Shown here: positions 1 to 9,306 of the stretch, one piece after another
Layout: each line of letters begins with the position of its first letter
How positions within the stretch are numbered: the stretch's first letter is position 1
Origin: Rhizobium leguminosarum
Lineage (GTDB): Bacteria; Pseudomonadota; Alphaproteobacteria; Rhizobiales; Rhizobiaceae
Assembly (NCBI RefSeq): GCF_001679785.1
Contig: NZ_CP016286.1
Location: forward strand, 2,914,001 to 2,978,000
Direction: 5' to 3'
Length of the DNA: 64,000 nucleotides
Made by a program: the position numbers and the translations under genes
The notes under the pieces: generated by a model
Database searches by the model: none
What the model saw: the letters and a program-made list of their open reading frames with translations, nothing else
What the model was told of the DNA's origin: nothing

Positions 1-530
1 GCGGCCTTGCGTTGGGCATAGGAACCCCACAGCATGAAGACCACGGATTCGCATTCATCGTTGACCTTGCGGATGACGGCGTCGGTGAAGCGTTCCCACC
101 CCTTGCCCTGATGAGCAGCCGCCTGCCCTTCCTCGACGGTCAGCACGCTGTTCAGCAGGAGTACGCCCTGCTTTGCCCAATGTTCGAGAAAACCGTGACG
201 TGCCGGCGCAATGCCAAGATCCGTCTCCATCTCCTTGTAGATATTGACCAGGGAGGGCGGTATGCGCACGCCCGGACGGACACTGAAACACAGCCCATGG
301 GCTTGCCCGATTCCATGATACGGGTCCTGGCCGAGGATGACGGCCTTGACGTTGGAGATCGGCGTCAGATCGAGGGCGCGGAAATATTCGCTGCCCTTGG
401 GGAAAATCCGCTTGCCGACCTGCTTCTGCGCGACGAGGAAGGATTTGAGCTGTTGCATGTAGGGGCTTGAAAACTCCCCCTCCAGCGCGGCTTTCCAGCT
501 CTCCTCGAGACTGACGGATGTATCGCTCAT
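1..530 (-). CDS. ung: uracil-DNA glycosylase, family 1 (3' end outside window)
   Basis: Removes uracil from DNA as the first step of base excision repair. The frame starts at the ATG at 530 ([13 protein letters not shown]) and runs off the left edge, so the C-terminal part is missing. The family signature GQDPYHG, which holds the catalytic aspartate, is followed by the typical GLCFSV and by [11 protein letters not shown] second block, FMLWGSYAQ, near the edge is also typical of Ung. The gene is divergent from the mannose-precursor gene on its right, with about 240 bp between the two starts. The identification is firm; only the C-terminus cannot be judged. Confidence 0.93.
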   Translation of the reverse strand, partial: MSDTSVSLEESWKAALEGEFSSPYMQQLKSFLVAQKQVGKRIFPKGSEYFRALDLTPISNVKAVILGQDPYHGIGQAHGLCFSVRPGVRIPPSLVNIYKEMETDLGIAPARHGFLEHWAKQGVLLLNSVLTVEEGQAAAHQGKGWERFTDAVIRKVNDECESVVFMLWGSYAQRKA

Positions 531-769
531 CTAGGAAAATCCTTCGCATATGACGAAACAACGGACACACGGTTCTAACAAAATCGATCTACGCTGCAAT
601 GCCTGCCGGCGCGGCAATGGGTCTACAACTCAAGAATTCGGTGAGAGAAGATTGCAAGAGACTATCCGAGGCACCGTCGTCCGTATTTAACTATATGATG
701 GCTTTGGTATTTACGCCGGCAGGCGGCCTGAGTAGAACTTTGATCGTGAAATCGGAGCCATGTCTTCCC

Positions 770-3661
770 ATGAAATTCGGCACGAGCGGCCTTCGCGGAC
801 TTTCAGTCGACCTCAAGGGACGCACCTCCGCCCTCTACGCCACCGCGTTCGGCAAATATCTGCTGCAGACCGGCAAGGCGCGGGCCGGCGACGTCATCCT
901 GATCGGCCGCGATTTTCGCGATTCAAGCCCTGAAATCTCGGGGAATTGCGCCGGTGCGCTTGCCGCGCTCGGCTTCCGGATATTCGACTGCGGCACAGTC
1001 CCCACACCCGCCCTTGCCCTCTATGGCCTCGAGAGCAACGCCGCCTGCCTGATGGTTACGGGCTCGCATATTCCGGCGGACCGCAACGGCATCAAATTCT
1101 ATCGCCCGGATGGTGAGATCGACAAATCGGACGAGGCTGCTATCACCGCATTGGCGGCCGAGATCGAGCGAACCGGTGAAACCGTGACGCAGACGCCAGC
1201 CGAGACGGAGGAGCATGAAGCGATCTGCCGTCAGCTCTTTTTCGAACGCAATACAGCCCTGCTTCCGCAAGGCGCGCTGTCCGGCATGAAGATCGGTGTC
1301 TACCAGCACAGCAGCGTCGCCCGCGACCTGTTGGTTGATGTTCTCGCCCATTACGGCGCCGAGATCACCGCTCTTGGGCGTTCGGAGAGTTTCATTCCCG
1401 TCGACACCGAAGCCGTTTCCGACGAGACGATCACGCTGATGAAGCGCTGGGTGTCCGAGCACAAGTTCGATGCGATCGTCTCTACCGATGGCGACGGCGA
1501 CCGCCCGCTGGTCGCAGACGAAACCGGCACGCCGTTGCGCGGTGACCTTCTCGGCCTTGTGGCAGCCAATTTCCTCGGTGCCGGCACGGTGGTGACACCG
1601 GTTACCTCCAATTCCGGCATCGAGGCCGCGGGCTCTTTCGCCGTCCGGCGCACCCGCGTCGGCTCACCCTTCGTCATTTCAGGCATGGAAGAGGCCGTGG
1701 CGGCTGGCAAGGATCATGTCATGGGCTTTGAAGCCAATGGCGGGCTGCTGACTGCAACCCCTTTCGATATCAACGACAGAGCCGTGCGTGCCTTGCCGAC
1801 ACGCGATTGTTTTATCCCGATGCTCGCGATCCTGTCGCTCGCCGCCACCCGCAAGCAGCCGCTTTCGGGTGTTGCCGCCTCCTATCACCTGCCCTTTGCC
1901 GCCGCCGACCGCCTGGAGAATTTTCCGCTGGAGACGAGTGCCGCGCTGATGGAGCATCTGCCCGCTTCGGACGGAAATCTTTCGGCTTTCCTGCAGCCGA
2001 TCGGCGAAGTGGCGACGAAGTCCGACATCGACGGACTTCGCGTGACACTGAAAGACGGTAGGATCATCCATTTTCGCCCGTCCGGAAATGCGCCGGAAAT
2101 GCGCTGCTACGTGGAAGCCGAGAGCGAGACCGCAGCCCTGGATCTTCTGACCGCCGGGCTGACCCGTATACGAGACTGGGCAGAGACGCCCGCTAAACAT
2201 GCGACGAACACGCTTTTTTCAAGGAACCCGCCTATGACGCAGAAAATCGTTCCCGTGATCATGGCCGGCGGCAAAGGCACCCGGCTCTGGCCGCTTTCCC
2301 GTGCCACCGCACCGAAACAGTTCATCCAGTTCGTCGGTGACAAGACGCTGTTTCAGGAGACCCTCGACCGCGTTTCCAATCCGGATCTCTATGAAGCCGC
2401 GATCGTCGTCACCAATGAGGAATTCCGCTTCCTGGTCGCCGAGCAGGCCCGCGCGCTCGCCATCCCGCTCGCCGCCGTACTGCTCGAACCGGTTGCCCGC
2501 AACACCGCGGCAGCGGTGGCCGCCGCCGCTACGCTTGCCGGCGAGCTCTTCGGCAAGAGCACCATCATCCAGATGCTCGCCTCGGATCACGAGATCCTGG
2601 CCGATGAGACCTATTTCGATTGCATCCGCATCGCCCGCGATGCCGCAGCCGACGGCAAGCTCGTGACTTTCGGCATCACTCCGACGGAGCCGGCGACGGG
2701 TTACGGCTATATCGAGATCGGCGATGCCCTCAAAAACGGTGCGCACAAGGTCAAGCGCTTTATCGAAAAGCCGGCATTTGAGAAGGCCGAGCAGATGCTC
2801 GCCGATGGCGGCTTCTACTGGAACTCGGGCATCTTCATGTTCCCGGTGGCGGAACTCATCGCCGAATTGCAGGAATATGCACCCGATGTGCTGAAGGCAG
2901 CCAGCAAGGCCGTTTCGAAGGCAAGCCGCGACCTTGATTTCACCCGCCTCGACGCCGACCATTTCGCCAAGAGCCCCGATATCTCCATCGACTACGCGAT
3001 CATGGAAAAGACCTCCAAGGCCGCCGTCGTCCCCTCGCCGTTCAAATGGTCGGACATGGGAAGCTGGGATGCCGTCTGGAAATCAGGCGCACGCGACGAC
3101 AACGGCAATGTCGCCGCTGCAAACACCACCGTCGTCAATACCCGCAACTCGCTCGTCATGACCCATGGCGTGCATCTTGCCGTCCAGGGCATGGAGGATG
3201 TCGCCGTCATCGCCAGCGAGGACGCCGTCTATGTCGGGCCGCTCAAAGACAGCCAGAATGTCGGACAATTGGTTAAGATGCTGGCCTCGTCTTCTGCCAC
3301 GGCGAAATTCGCCGAAACCCATCCGACATCCTATCGCCCCTGGGGCGGCTATACCTCGATCTTCAACGGCGATCGCTTCCAGGTGAAGCGCATCTTCGTC
3401 ACGCCAGGCAAGAAGCTTTCGCTACAAAAACACCACCATCGCTCCGAACACTGGATCGTCGTCAAGGGAACGGCTGAGGTGACGGTCGGCGAGAACGTGC
3501 GTATGCTGCGCGAGAACGAAAGCGTCTACATTCCGCTGGGCGAAGTCCACCGCCTCGCCAACCCCGGCAAGATTCTTCTCGAGCTCATCGAGGTTCAGAC
3601 GGGCTCCTACCTCGGCGAGGACGACATCATTCGTATCGTCGATGAGTTTGGAAGAACGTAA
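770..3661 (+). CDS. phosphomannomutase / mannose-1-phosphate guanylyltransferase in one frame (ManB-ManC)
   Basis: Converts mannose-6-P to mannose-1-P and then to GDP-mannose for surface polysaccharides. I chose the ATG at 770 (MKFGTSGLRGL) because phosphomannomutases begin this way; the open frame extends to 599 but that part is unlike the family. Residues about 1-485 are the mutase: phosphoserine loop TGSH (S99), metal loop DGDGDR, phosphate site RPSGNAPEMR. From M489 (2234) the sequence is a complete type II guanylyltransferase with GGKGTRLWPLSR, PKQF, FIEKP and a C-terminal cupin carrying HHHRSEHW. The two enzymes are usually separate genes (noeK/noeJ in rhizobia). Here there is no stop between them, yet an AAGGA ribosome site precedes M489. 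A one-base change in the T6 run at 2214-2219 would restore a TGA overlapping that ATG, so this is either a true fusion or an indel. Confidence 0.88.
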   Translation: MKFGTSGLRGLSVDLKGRTSALYATAFGKYLLQTGKARAGDVILIGRDFRDSSPEISGNCAGALAALGFRIFDCGTVPTPALALYGLESNAACLMVTGSHIPADRNGIKFYRPDGEIDKSDEAAITALAAEIERTGETVTQTPAETEEHEAICRQLFFERNTALLPQGALSGMKIGVYQHSSVARDLLVDVLAHYGAEITALGRSESFIPVDTEAVSDETITLMKRWVSEHKFDAIVSTDGDGDRPLVADETGTPLRGDLLGLVAANFLGAGTVVTPVTSNSGIEAAGSFAVRRTRVGSPFVISGMEEAVAAGKDHVMGFEANGGLLTATPFDINDRAVRALPTRDCFIPMLAILSLAATRKQPLSGVAASYHLPFAAADRLENFPLETSAALMEHLPASDGNLSAFLQPIGEVATKSDIDGLRVTLKDGRIIHFRPSGNAPEMRCYVEAESETAALDLLTAGLTRIRDWAETPAKHATNTLFSRNPPMTQKIVPVIMAGGKGTRLWPLSRATAPKQFIQFVGDKTLFQETLDRVSNPDLYEAAIVVTNEEFRFLVAEQARALAIPLAAVLLEPVARNTAAAVAAAATLAGELFGKSTIIQMLASDHEILADETYFDCIRIARDAAADGKLVTFGITPTEPATGYGYIEIGDALKNGAHKVKRFIEKPAFEKAEQMLADGGFYWNSGIFMFPVAELIAELQEYAPDVLKAASKAVSKASRDLDFTRLDADHFAKSPDISIDYAIMEKTSKAAVVPSPFKWSDMGSWDAVWKSGARDDNGNVAAANTTVVNTRNSLVMTHGVHLAVQGMEDVAVIASEDAVYVGPLKDSQNVGQLVKMLASSSATAKFAETHPTSYRPWGGYTSIFNGDRFQVKRIFVTPGKKLSLQKHHHRSEHWIVVKGTAEVTVGENVRMLRENESVYIPLGEVHRLANPGKILLELIEVQTGSYLGEDDIIRIVDEFGRT

Positions 3662-3676
3662 AATCGCAGCCGGAGC

Positions 3677-3705
3677 GATGGTCGGGCCTTTTCGGCGCGA
3701 CCATC
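3677..3705 (+). terminator. hairpin after the manB-manC frame
   Basis: An 8-bp perfect stem (GATGGTCG / CGACCATC), which can be extended with AGC/GCT outside it, lies 16 bp after the stop codon. Only a weak T-rich stretch follows, so it is a candidate terminator, not a certain one. Confidence 0.4.
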
Positions 3706-3779
3706 CTCGCTGTTGAATTTCCTCTTGGGGTTCTCGTAGAATGGACGTACCGACAGACATGACCGGAGATATCCCCCTG

Positions 3780-4085
3780 ATGCGTACCTTGCCCGTCCTC
3801 GCCGGATTTCTTGCAATTATGGTGCCGGGAATGGCGTTTGCCGAAACGGCAAGCATGCGAACCGCAAGCGAGTCGGAAATTCGCCAGCACCTGCCCGGTA
3901 CGTCCGAACTCAAAGAAGCCAAGAACGGCTACGAATATCGCGACGGCAATAAGAATGGCTACAAGATAACCAATGGCCAGGTGTGCGTCCTGTTCCCCAG
4001 CAAGAAGACCGATTGCGTCAACGTGAAGACCGACGGCAAGAGGTTTCAGATGATCGACAAAAAAGGCGGCCGAACCAGATTCTGA
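3780..4085 (+). CDS. small secreted protein of unknown function
   Basis: A 101-residue protein that I do not recognise as a named family. An ATG at 3741 is possible, but the one at 3780 has a GGAG about ten bases upstream and begins a clear signal peptide (MRTLPVLAGFLAIMVPGMAFA, cleavage before ETAS). The mature part is charged, with a repeated basic/aromatic pattern (NGYEYRDGNKNGYK) and a pair of cysteines (VCVLF, DCVNV) that could form a disulfide in the periplasm. It stands alone between the mannose gene and a convergent membrane-anchored phosphatase-like gene. Confidence 0.75.
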   Translation: MRTLPVLAGFLAIMVPGMAFAETASMRTASESEIRQHLPGTSELKEAKNGYEYRDGNKNGYKITNGQVCVLFPSKKTDCVNVKTDGKRFQMIDKKGGRTRF

Positions 4086-4121
4086 TTTGTGGCCCGGCAA
4101 GATTTCCTTGCCCAGGCAAAA

Positions 4122-5078
4122 TCATTTTGCCGGAGGCGCTTCACCACCTTTGTTGAGAACGAAGTCGGCGACCAGGCCCGAATGGTTCGAGCCGAGGTTG
4201 TCATCAAGACGTTTCAGTGATGTCAGATGAAGCGGCGCGCGCGCAAATATGTGGTCGATGGCGATCCCGAGCGCACCGGCGCTGATCGGCCATGTTGCCG
4301 GTTCTGGCGTGATCGTCTTCAGCTTCTGCTCGCGCAGGAAAGCCTGGATGCTCGGGGCGATCGCCGAGGAGTTGAAATCACCTGACAGCACCAGGGGGCC
4401 GTCGATCGAGCCAAGCGCTTTGCCGAGATCTTCCAATTCAGCCATCTGGAAATCGTCGAAATATGGTTTGGTCAGGTGCGCCGAAACCAGATTGATAGTT
4501 TCGCCGCCGAAGTCGACGCTTGCCATAACGAGCCTGTCTTTTCGCAGGCTGCCCATGCTTGCGACCTGCCGGCTGACGAACGGGCGTTTGGACAGCACCA
4601 GCGTATCGCATGTATCCTTCCCGGTATCGCAGCCGATATGGTAGGGATAGGCCTTGAACAATCGCTGCAGGTGAAATGTCAGCGGCTTGGCTTCGAGCAG
4701 ATTGACGACGTCGGCATTCGACGCGATCACCATGTCGGTGATTTCAGTCGAGTTTTTCCAGTTGTCGATCGCGATGTTGAACGACATCAGACGAAAAAGC
4801 GGCGGCCTGTCGGTGCCTCTGTCGCCCGCCGAGAACTCGCGCAGCATGATGACGCCGTGGGCGACGAGAAGAAGCGAGGCAAGCAGAAGGATGAAGCCGT
4901 AAATCTGTCTCTTGATGGCCAGAATGACGAGGCTGGCGGCGACGAACACGACGCCGAGGTGAACCTGAAAGCTGTAGACGAAGGACAGAAGCCAGAAGTT
5001 CGTGACATAGCGTAACGACACGATCGCGATGGCAACGGTCAGAAAGGCGCAGAGAATCCAATAAATTATATCTCTCAT
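4122..5078 (-). CDS. membrane-anchored endonuclease/exonuclease/phosphatase family protein
   Basis: 318 residues. The start at 5078 (MRDIIYWILCAFL) is preferred over longer upstream frames because it gives an immediate first membrane helix and has AGG upstream. Three hydrophobic segments lie at about residues 4-100. The C-terminal domain at about 105-315 has the EEP fold motifs LMSFNIAI, LLEAKP, the metal/catalytic SGDFNSS, IDHIFA and the terminal SNHSG in place of SDH. The domain would sit outside the cytoplasmic membrane if the third helix runs outward. The substrate is unknown; this fold covers nucleases and phosphodiesterases. The stop codon lies inside a GGCAAAA/TTTTGCC hairpin (4115-4131). 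Confidence 0.8.
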   Translation of the reverse strand: MRDIIYWILCAFLTVAIAIVSLRYVTNFWLLSFVYSFQVHLGVVFVAASLVILAIKRQIYGFILLLASLLLVAHGVIMLREFSAGDRGTDRPPLFRLMSFNIAIDNWKNSTEITDMVIASNADVVNLLEAKPLTFHLQRLFKAYPYHIGCDTGKDTCDTLVLSKRPFVSRQVASMGSLRKDRLVMASVDFGGETINLVSAHLTKPYFDDFQMAELEDLGKALGSIDGPLVLSGDFNSSAIAPSIQAFLREQKLKTITPEPATWPISAGALGIAIDHIFARAPLHLTSLKRLDDNLGSNHSGLVADFVLNKGGEAPPAK

Positions 5079-5359
5079 CGATCCTGACCTGCTTGCAGAC
5101 GACCGGCCGGCCATAACATGCAAGCCAACATGTTGCAACGCAGCATAACGGCGGAGAGTTGCGGCTGACCGGCAGACGATATCGATAGTCTCGTCCTCAT
5201 CCGGCAAGGCAGCGGCGGACAGGCGGCCGACAGTAGGGACAGTGCTGTGGCCTTCTCTTTCAAAGGCCTATCGACTCGGCCTCTTTTTATCTTGTAAGTG
5301 GGGTCACTTGATACGGAATCGGCTCTTTGCCGTCGGCAGGAAGTCGAGAAAAGGTGGGA

Positions 5360-6376
5360 ATGCGCTACTTCATTACAGGGACTGCCGGCTTTATCGGTTT
5401 CCATCTGGCCAGGCGCCTGCTGCAAGAGGGGCATGACGTCACAGGCTTCGACGGCCTGACTCCCTATTACAACGTCAAGCTCAAGGAGATGCGCCATGCT
5501 GCACTCTCCCAGTTTCCGACCTTCAAGCCCGTCATATCAATGCTCGAGGATCGGCCAGCGCTGGAAGCGGCTGTTCTGGCGGCCAAGCCCGATATCCTGA
5601 TTCACCTCGCCGCGCAGGCCGGCGTGCGCTACAGCCTGGAAAATCCAGAGGCCTATCTTCGTTCGAATGTCGAAGGCTCGTGGAACATCATGGAAATTGC
5701 GCGGCGCGTCGAAATCCGCCATCTGATGCTGGCCTCGACATCATCGATCTATGGCGCCAATGCGACCGTCCCCTTTCACGAGACCGATCGCGCCGACGAG
5801 CCGCTGACCATCTATGCGGCGACGAAGAAATCGATGGAACTGATGGCGCACAGTTATGCCCATCTTCACAAGATTCCGACCACGGCTTTTCGCTTTTTCA
5901 CCGTTTATGGCCCATGGGGCCGGCCCGACATGGCGTTGTTCAAATTCACCAAGAACATGCTTGAAGGTCAGCCGATCGAGATCTACGGCGAAGGCAATAT
6001 GAGCCGTGACTTCACCTATATAGACGATCTCATCGAGGCGATCGTCAGGCTATCGGCGGTCGTCCCGTCCGAGGAAAATCGCCTCGAAAACACGGCTGTC
6101 GAAACGCTCTCGCGCCAGGCGCCCTTCCGTGTCGTCAATATTGGCGGAGGCCAGCCGGTCAGCCTGATGGATTTCGTCGAAACGGTGGAAAAGGCGCTCG
6201 ACCGTCCTGCCATTCGCAAGATGCTGGCGATGCAGAAGGGGGACGTGCCGCGCACCTTCGCAGCCCCCGATCTGCTGGTCGCGCTGACCGGATACAAGCC
6301 GGATACGACCTTGGATGTCGGCGTCAAGGCCTTTGTCGACTGGTATCTCGACGTACGCAGCGAACTCGATGCCTAG
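5360..6376 (+). CDS. lpsL: NAD-dependent epimerase, UDP-glucuronate 4-epimerase type
   Basis: Predicted to interconvert UDP-glucuronate and UDP-galacturonate, supplying galacturonate to LPS, as LpsL does in rhizobia. 338 residues. The start at 5360 ([13 protein letters not shown]) has AAGGTGGGA just upstream. It is an extended SDR with the Rossmann motif [18 protein letters not shown] after the second strand (typical of the UDP-GlcA epimerase subgroup), the active site SSIYG and YAATKK, and the substrate segment [16 protein letters not shown]. It is monocistronic, to the right of the GDP-mannose genes, so this is a region of sugar-nucleotide supply. The exact sugar is inferred from family resemblance. 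Confidence 0.87.
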   Translation: MRYFITGTAGFIGFHLARRLLQEGHDVTGFDGLTPYYNVKLKEMRHAALSQFPTFKPVISMLEDRPALEAAVLAAKPDILIHLAAQAGVRYSLENPEAYLRSNVEGSWNIMEIARRVEIRHLMLASTSSIYGANATVPFHETDRADEPLTIYAATKKSMELMAHSYAHLHKIPTTAFRFFTVYGPWGRPDMALFKFTKNMLEGQPIEIYGEGNMSRDFTYIDDLIEAIVRLSAVVPSEENRLENTAVETLSRQAPFRVVNIGGGQPVSLMDFVETVEKALDRPAIRKMLAMQKGDVPRTFAAPDLLVALTGYKPDTTLDVGVKAFVDWYLDVRSELDA

Positions 6377-6421
6377 ATCACGATCATCCTAGGCCGGATC
6401 GACCTAGAATCTAGCCAGGTA

Positions 6422-6736
6422 TCAGCGAAGAAACGTAACCGCCTGCACGGCCTCGACCGCCGTCGAAAACACGTAACCGACGACAACGGTCAGGCTCTGC
6501 GAATAGGTCTTGAGCCGATAGCCCTCGCCCTCGACCGCAGCCGGGCTGCGCAGGACGAAAGGAACGCCTGGGCGCACGAAACCGGCGCGAGTCGTCAACG
6601 GAACTTCGGGCGCATGGCCGATGGCGGAGGTGTGCATCAGGTCGCGGGCAAGGCTGGCGGGGCCGACGGCGAATGCCGGCTCGGCAGCGGCAGTGATGGT
6701 CAGGGTCAAGGCGATGGCGGCAAGAGTTCTGTGCAT
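6422..6736 (-). CDS. small exported protein of unknown function
   Basis: 104 residues starting at 6736 with an obvious signal peptide (MHRTLAAIALTLTITAAAEPAFA). The rest is short and without cysteines or known motifs; it ends in a hydrophobic segment (SLTVVVGYVFSTAVEAVQAVTFL) that could associate with a membrane. It is convergent with lpsL. I do not recognise a family. The frame has normal rhizobial codon use, which is the main reason to accept it. Confidence 0.62.
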   Translation of the reverse strand: MHRTLAAIALTLTITAAAEPAFAVGPASLARDLMHTSAIGHAPEVPLTTRAGFVRPGVPFVLRSPAAVEGEGYRLKTYSQSLTVVVGYVFSTAVEAVQAVTFLR

Positions 6737-6997
6737 GTTGAAGTCCCCGTTTGCGGATCAGCGGGCGTTCGGTTTGCCCGGCTCCAAACGATCGACGCGT
6801 CTGTCCACGCTTCGGTCGCTTTCATGAGACCACTCTACACATCAGTATTTTCAGGGCTTTTAAGCAGATCGGTCAAATTTTACGAAATTTGACTTTCTGT
6901 CCGGAAGGCTCGCGAGCGCATAGGAACATGCGCTGGCCCGATGTCGAGAATGCAACATCGGCCAATTGTACCGCTGACCTGGACGCTGCATCGCAGT

Positions 6998-7150
6998 TTA
7001 TAGAATGCGATCCAGCTTCTTGTTGATGTGCAGGTTCGGCATCAATCCCGCGCTTTGCGCGGCATGATAGGATTCTCGCGCCGCATCGAACGAGATCGAC
7101 CACATGATGACGCTGAGCAGCAGCGCGATAATATAAATCTGAATACGCAT
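6998..7150 (-). CDS. 50-residue putative membrane microprotein
   Basis: A short frame that begins MRIQIYIIALLLSVIMW and contains one hydrophobic helix at residues 4-18, followed by a soluble tail ending in NKKLDRIL. It ends in TAA and lies in a stretch that otherwise holds no gene. There is no strong ribosome-binding site. The single helix with a following charged tail resembles many rhizobial microproteins, but I have no family to attach it to. Confidence 0.42.
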   Translation of the reverse strand: MRIQIYIIALLLSVIMWSISFDAARESYHAAQSAGLMPNLHINKKLDRIL

Positions 7151-7267
7151 CGAACCGGCGATACGGAAAGAGCAAGGCAGTTTTGTGTCAAAACAGTGCC
7201 GCAGGGATCACGAAAAAGTGGCGGCTTTTTTTGTTTTGCGGCCGGTCGAGACCAGACATATTAGTGT

Positions 7268-7380
7268 CGTGAAAATTAGCGATATTGTATCGCTACCTGT
7301 TGGCAGCCGACCCGAGGCTTGGTTCCTCTTCCCACCCCCGAGAACCCTGAGAGACCCGTCCCCACGGGTCTCTTTGTCTT
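7268..7380 (+). ncRNA. candidate trans-acting small RNA with C-rich loop and intrinsic terminator
   Basis: Three stems follow one another: a perfect 8-bp hairpin (TAGCGATA, 7277-7284; TATCGCTA, 7288-7295), a GGTTC/GAACC stem (7321-7325, 7342-7346) whose loop exposes CTCTTCCCACCCCCG, and a 9-bp terminator hairpin (7351-7359 / 7364-7372, GAGACCCGT/ACGGGTCTC) followed by TTTGTCTT. No open frame fills the interval. The middle loop is complementary to Shine-Dalgarno sequences, as in several alphaproteobacterial regulatory RNAs. A weak promoter (TTTGCG ... CATATT, 7235-7262) precedes it. The 5' end is a guess. Confidence 0.5.
7351..7380 (+). terminator. intrinsic terminator of the small-RNA candidate
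   Basis: Nine-bp GC-rich stem with a CCCC loop, followed directly by a T-rich tail. No gene ends nearby on this strand, so it must terminate a non-coding transcript. Confidence 0.65.
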
Positions 7381-7552
7381 GTTTCCGAACGTTTTCCAGA
7401 ACAGCAGAGATCGCCCTGATCCGAATTGGCTGAACCGCTGAACGGCACGTCTCGACCCCCAATCAGACCACGCGTCCAGCCATGAATGATGCCACGTTCT
7501 TGCCTTTGCCTCAGCAAAGGCATCGGCCGATAATGTCTGCTTTCAAAATATA

Positions 7553-7589
7553 TCAATCGATTGACTTACTTCTCCATCGGTGTTATAAA
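7553..7589 (+). promoter_or_regulatory. promoter and palindromic operator of the cecR-like operon
   Basis: A sigma-70-like promoter TTGACT (7561-7566), 17 bp, TATAAA (7584-7589). The 12-bp perfect palindrome TCAATCGATTGA (7553-7564) overlaps the -35 box, as expected for the operator of the TetR repressor encoded next. The expected start of transcription falls at the ATG (7595), so the message may be leaderless. Confidence 0.6.
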
Positions 7590-7594
7590 CTGTC

Positions 7595-8296
7595 ATGACC
7601 CAAGAACACGACAACCAGTCACCGGCCTCCGCCCGTGCCGAGATTGCGCGTCAGAAGATGCTATCCGCCGCCCTCGACGTCTTCGGCCGTTATGGTTTCG
7701 ACGGCGCTTCGACGCGCCAGCTCACGGAAGCGGCCGGCGTCAACCTGCAGGCAATCCCCTATTATTTCGGCAGCAAGGAAGGTCTCTACATCGCCACCGC
7801 CGAATATCTGATGATGCGGATCAATACGCATGTCGGTGACATGAGGGCGCGCGTCGGCGCGCATCTGTTGGCGCTCGACGCTGCCGGCAAACCGCTTGGT
7901 GAAGCGGAGGCTCGCCATTTCCTGACCGAGATTTTGCAGACCATGGTGACGCTGTTCGTCGGCAAGGAGTCCGAATCCTGGGCGCGCTTCCTGATCCGCG
8001 AGCAGATGGAGCCGACAGAAGCCTTCACGCGGGTCTATCAGGGCCTCATGCGGCCGATGATCGAGATGAGCCGGCGGCTGATCGGCGCCATCCTTCATGA
8101 GGATCCCGCCTCGGAACATGTGCGCCTACGCACCTTCACACTTCTCGGCAGCATCCTCGTCTTTCGCGTCGCCCATGCAGCCGTGCTCGCCCAGATGGAG
8201 TGGGACGGCGTCGGCCCGGAACAGGTGGAAACCGTGCGCGGCCTGGCTGCAGAGCTGGTCGATGCTATCGGACCGCTGAATGGAGGCGCAGCATGA
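7595..8296 (+). CDS. cecR: TetR-family regulator, CecR-like
   Basis: A 233-residue repressor. The helix-turn-helix at about residues 28-65 ([29 protein letters not shown]) is of the DUF1956 type, and the C-terminal domain is the ligand pocket. In E. coli CecR (YbiH) controls the ybhGFSR efflux genes; the same gene order follows here with a 4-bp overlap into the HlyD-like gene, so it most likely senses a substrate of that pump. A palindrome overlaps its own promoter, which suggests autoregulation. No ribosome site is visible upstream of the ATG, consistent with a leaderless message. Confidence 0.85.
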   Translation: MTQEHDNQSPASARAEIARQKMLSAALDVFGRYGFDGASTRQLTEAAGVNLQAIPYYFGSKEGLYIATAEYLMMRINTHVGDMRARVGAHLLALDAAGKPLGEAEARHFLTEILQTMVTLFVGKESESWARFLIREQMEPTEAFTRVYQGLMRPMIEMSRRLIGAILHEDPASEHVRLRTFTLLGSILVFRVAHAAVLAQMEWDGVGPEQVETVRGLAAELVDAIGPLNGGAA

Positions 8297-9306
8297 AACG
8301 CATCCTTCCCATCGCCATCCTTCTTCTCGTTGCGGCGGGTGCCGCCGCCTGGTGGTACGCCCTGCCCCAAAAGCTCGGCTGGTTGCCTGAGACCAGCCGC
8401 GAATTCGTCCTTTACGGCAATGTCGATATCCGTCAGGTCTCGCTCGGTTTCCGTGTCAGCGGCCGTCTCTCCGAACTCCACGCCGACGAAGGCGACGTCA
8501 TCAAAACGGGAACGGTTCTGGCAAAGCTCGATGCAGCACCCTATGAATTCGCGGTCCGCTCGGGCGAAGCCAATGTCGCAGCCCTCCAGGCGACGCTCGA
8601 CAAGCTGAAGGCCGGTCCGCGGCCGACAGAGATTGCCCAGGCGCGCGCCGCCTATGACGAAAGTATCGCCGATCTCCGCAATGCCAACCTCGCCTATGAC
8701 CGCGCCCGCCAGTTGCGCCCGCAGGGCACGATCTCCGAAGCAAGCCTTGATCAGGCGACCGCTGCAAGGGCCATGGCCGCCGCACGCTCCGACTCCGCCA
8801 ACGAGGCGTTGAAACTGCTGCTGGAAGGCTCCCGTGTCGAGGATATCGCCGCCGCCGACGCCCAATTGAAGGCGGCACAGGCTACACTCGCTTCCGCCCG
8901 CACTTCGCTAGATGATACCGAGCTGCGCGCGCCGAACGACGGCGTCATGCTCTCCCGCGTCCGGGAAAATGGCGCGATTGTTTCGCCCGCCGACACCGTC
9001 TTCGTGTTGTCGCTGACAGAACCCGTCTGGGTGCGCACCTATGTCGCCGAGCCCGATCTCGGCCGCATCCATCCGGGCATGAAGGTTGCGGTCACCTCCG
9101 ATACGGCGCCCGACAAACCCTATGAAGGCACGATCGGCTTCATCTCGCCGGTTGCCGAATTCACTCCGAAATCGGTGGAAACGCCGGAACTGAGGACCGA
9201 CCTCGTCTATCGCCTGCGTGTTGTCATCGACAAGCCCGGCCCGGATCTGCGCCAAGGCATGCCGGTTACCGTGCGTTTTCCCACGCCGACGGCGGGCGGA
9301 CAATGA
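8293..9306 (+). CDS. ybhG: membrane fusion protein of ABC efflux pump (YbhG-like)
   Basis: 337 residues of the HlyD family, linking the inner-membrane ABC pump to the outer membrane. An N-terminal signal anchor at residues 4-20 is followed by a split biotinyl-lipoyl domain ([24 protein letters not shown] and later [20 protein letters not shown]), a long alpha-helical hairpin between them (about 100-215), and a beta-barrel with [14 protein letters not shown]. Its ATG overlaps the TGA of the regulator (ATGA) and its own stop overlaps the ATPase start, so the five genes form one operon. Confidence 0.88.
   Translation: MKRILPIAILLLVAAGAAAWWYALPQKLGWLPETSREFVLYGNVDIRQVSLGFRVSGRLSELHADEGDVIKTGTVLAKLDAAPYEFAVRSGEANVAALQATLDKLKAGPRPTEIAQARAAYDESIADLRNANLAYDRARQLRPQGTISEASLDQATAARAMAAARSDSANEALKLLLEGSRVEDIAAADAQLKAAQATLASARTSLDDTELRAPNDGVMLSRVRENGAIVSPADTVFVLSLTEPVWVRTYVAEPDLGRIHPGMKVAVTSDTAPDKPYEGTIGFISPVAEFTPKSVETPELRTDLVYRLRVVIDKPGPDLRQGMPVTVRFPTPTAGGQ

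Noticed and set aside
599-769. Upstream extension of the phosphomannomutase frame to an ATG at 599
   Set aside because: The extra 57 residues have no resemblance to the family, and MKFGTSGLRGL at 770 is the usual N-terminus.
6916-6940. Possible EcfG promoter in the 6.9 kb gap (GGAAC)
   Set aside because: The -10 element is absent at the required distance.
7501-7522. Perfect hairpin TGCCTTTGC-CTCA-GCAAAGGCA as a terminator
   Set aside because: No T run follows on either strand and no gene or transcript end is evident; left as structure without assignment.
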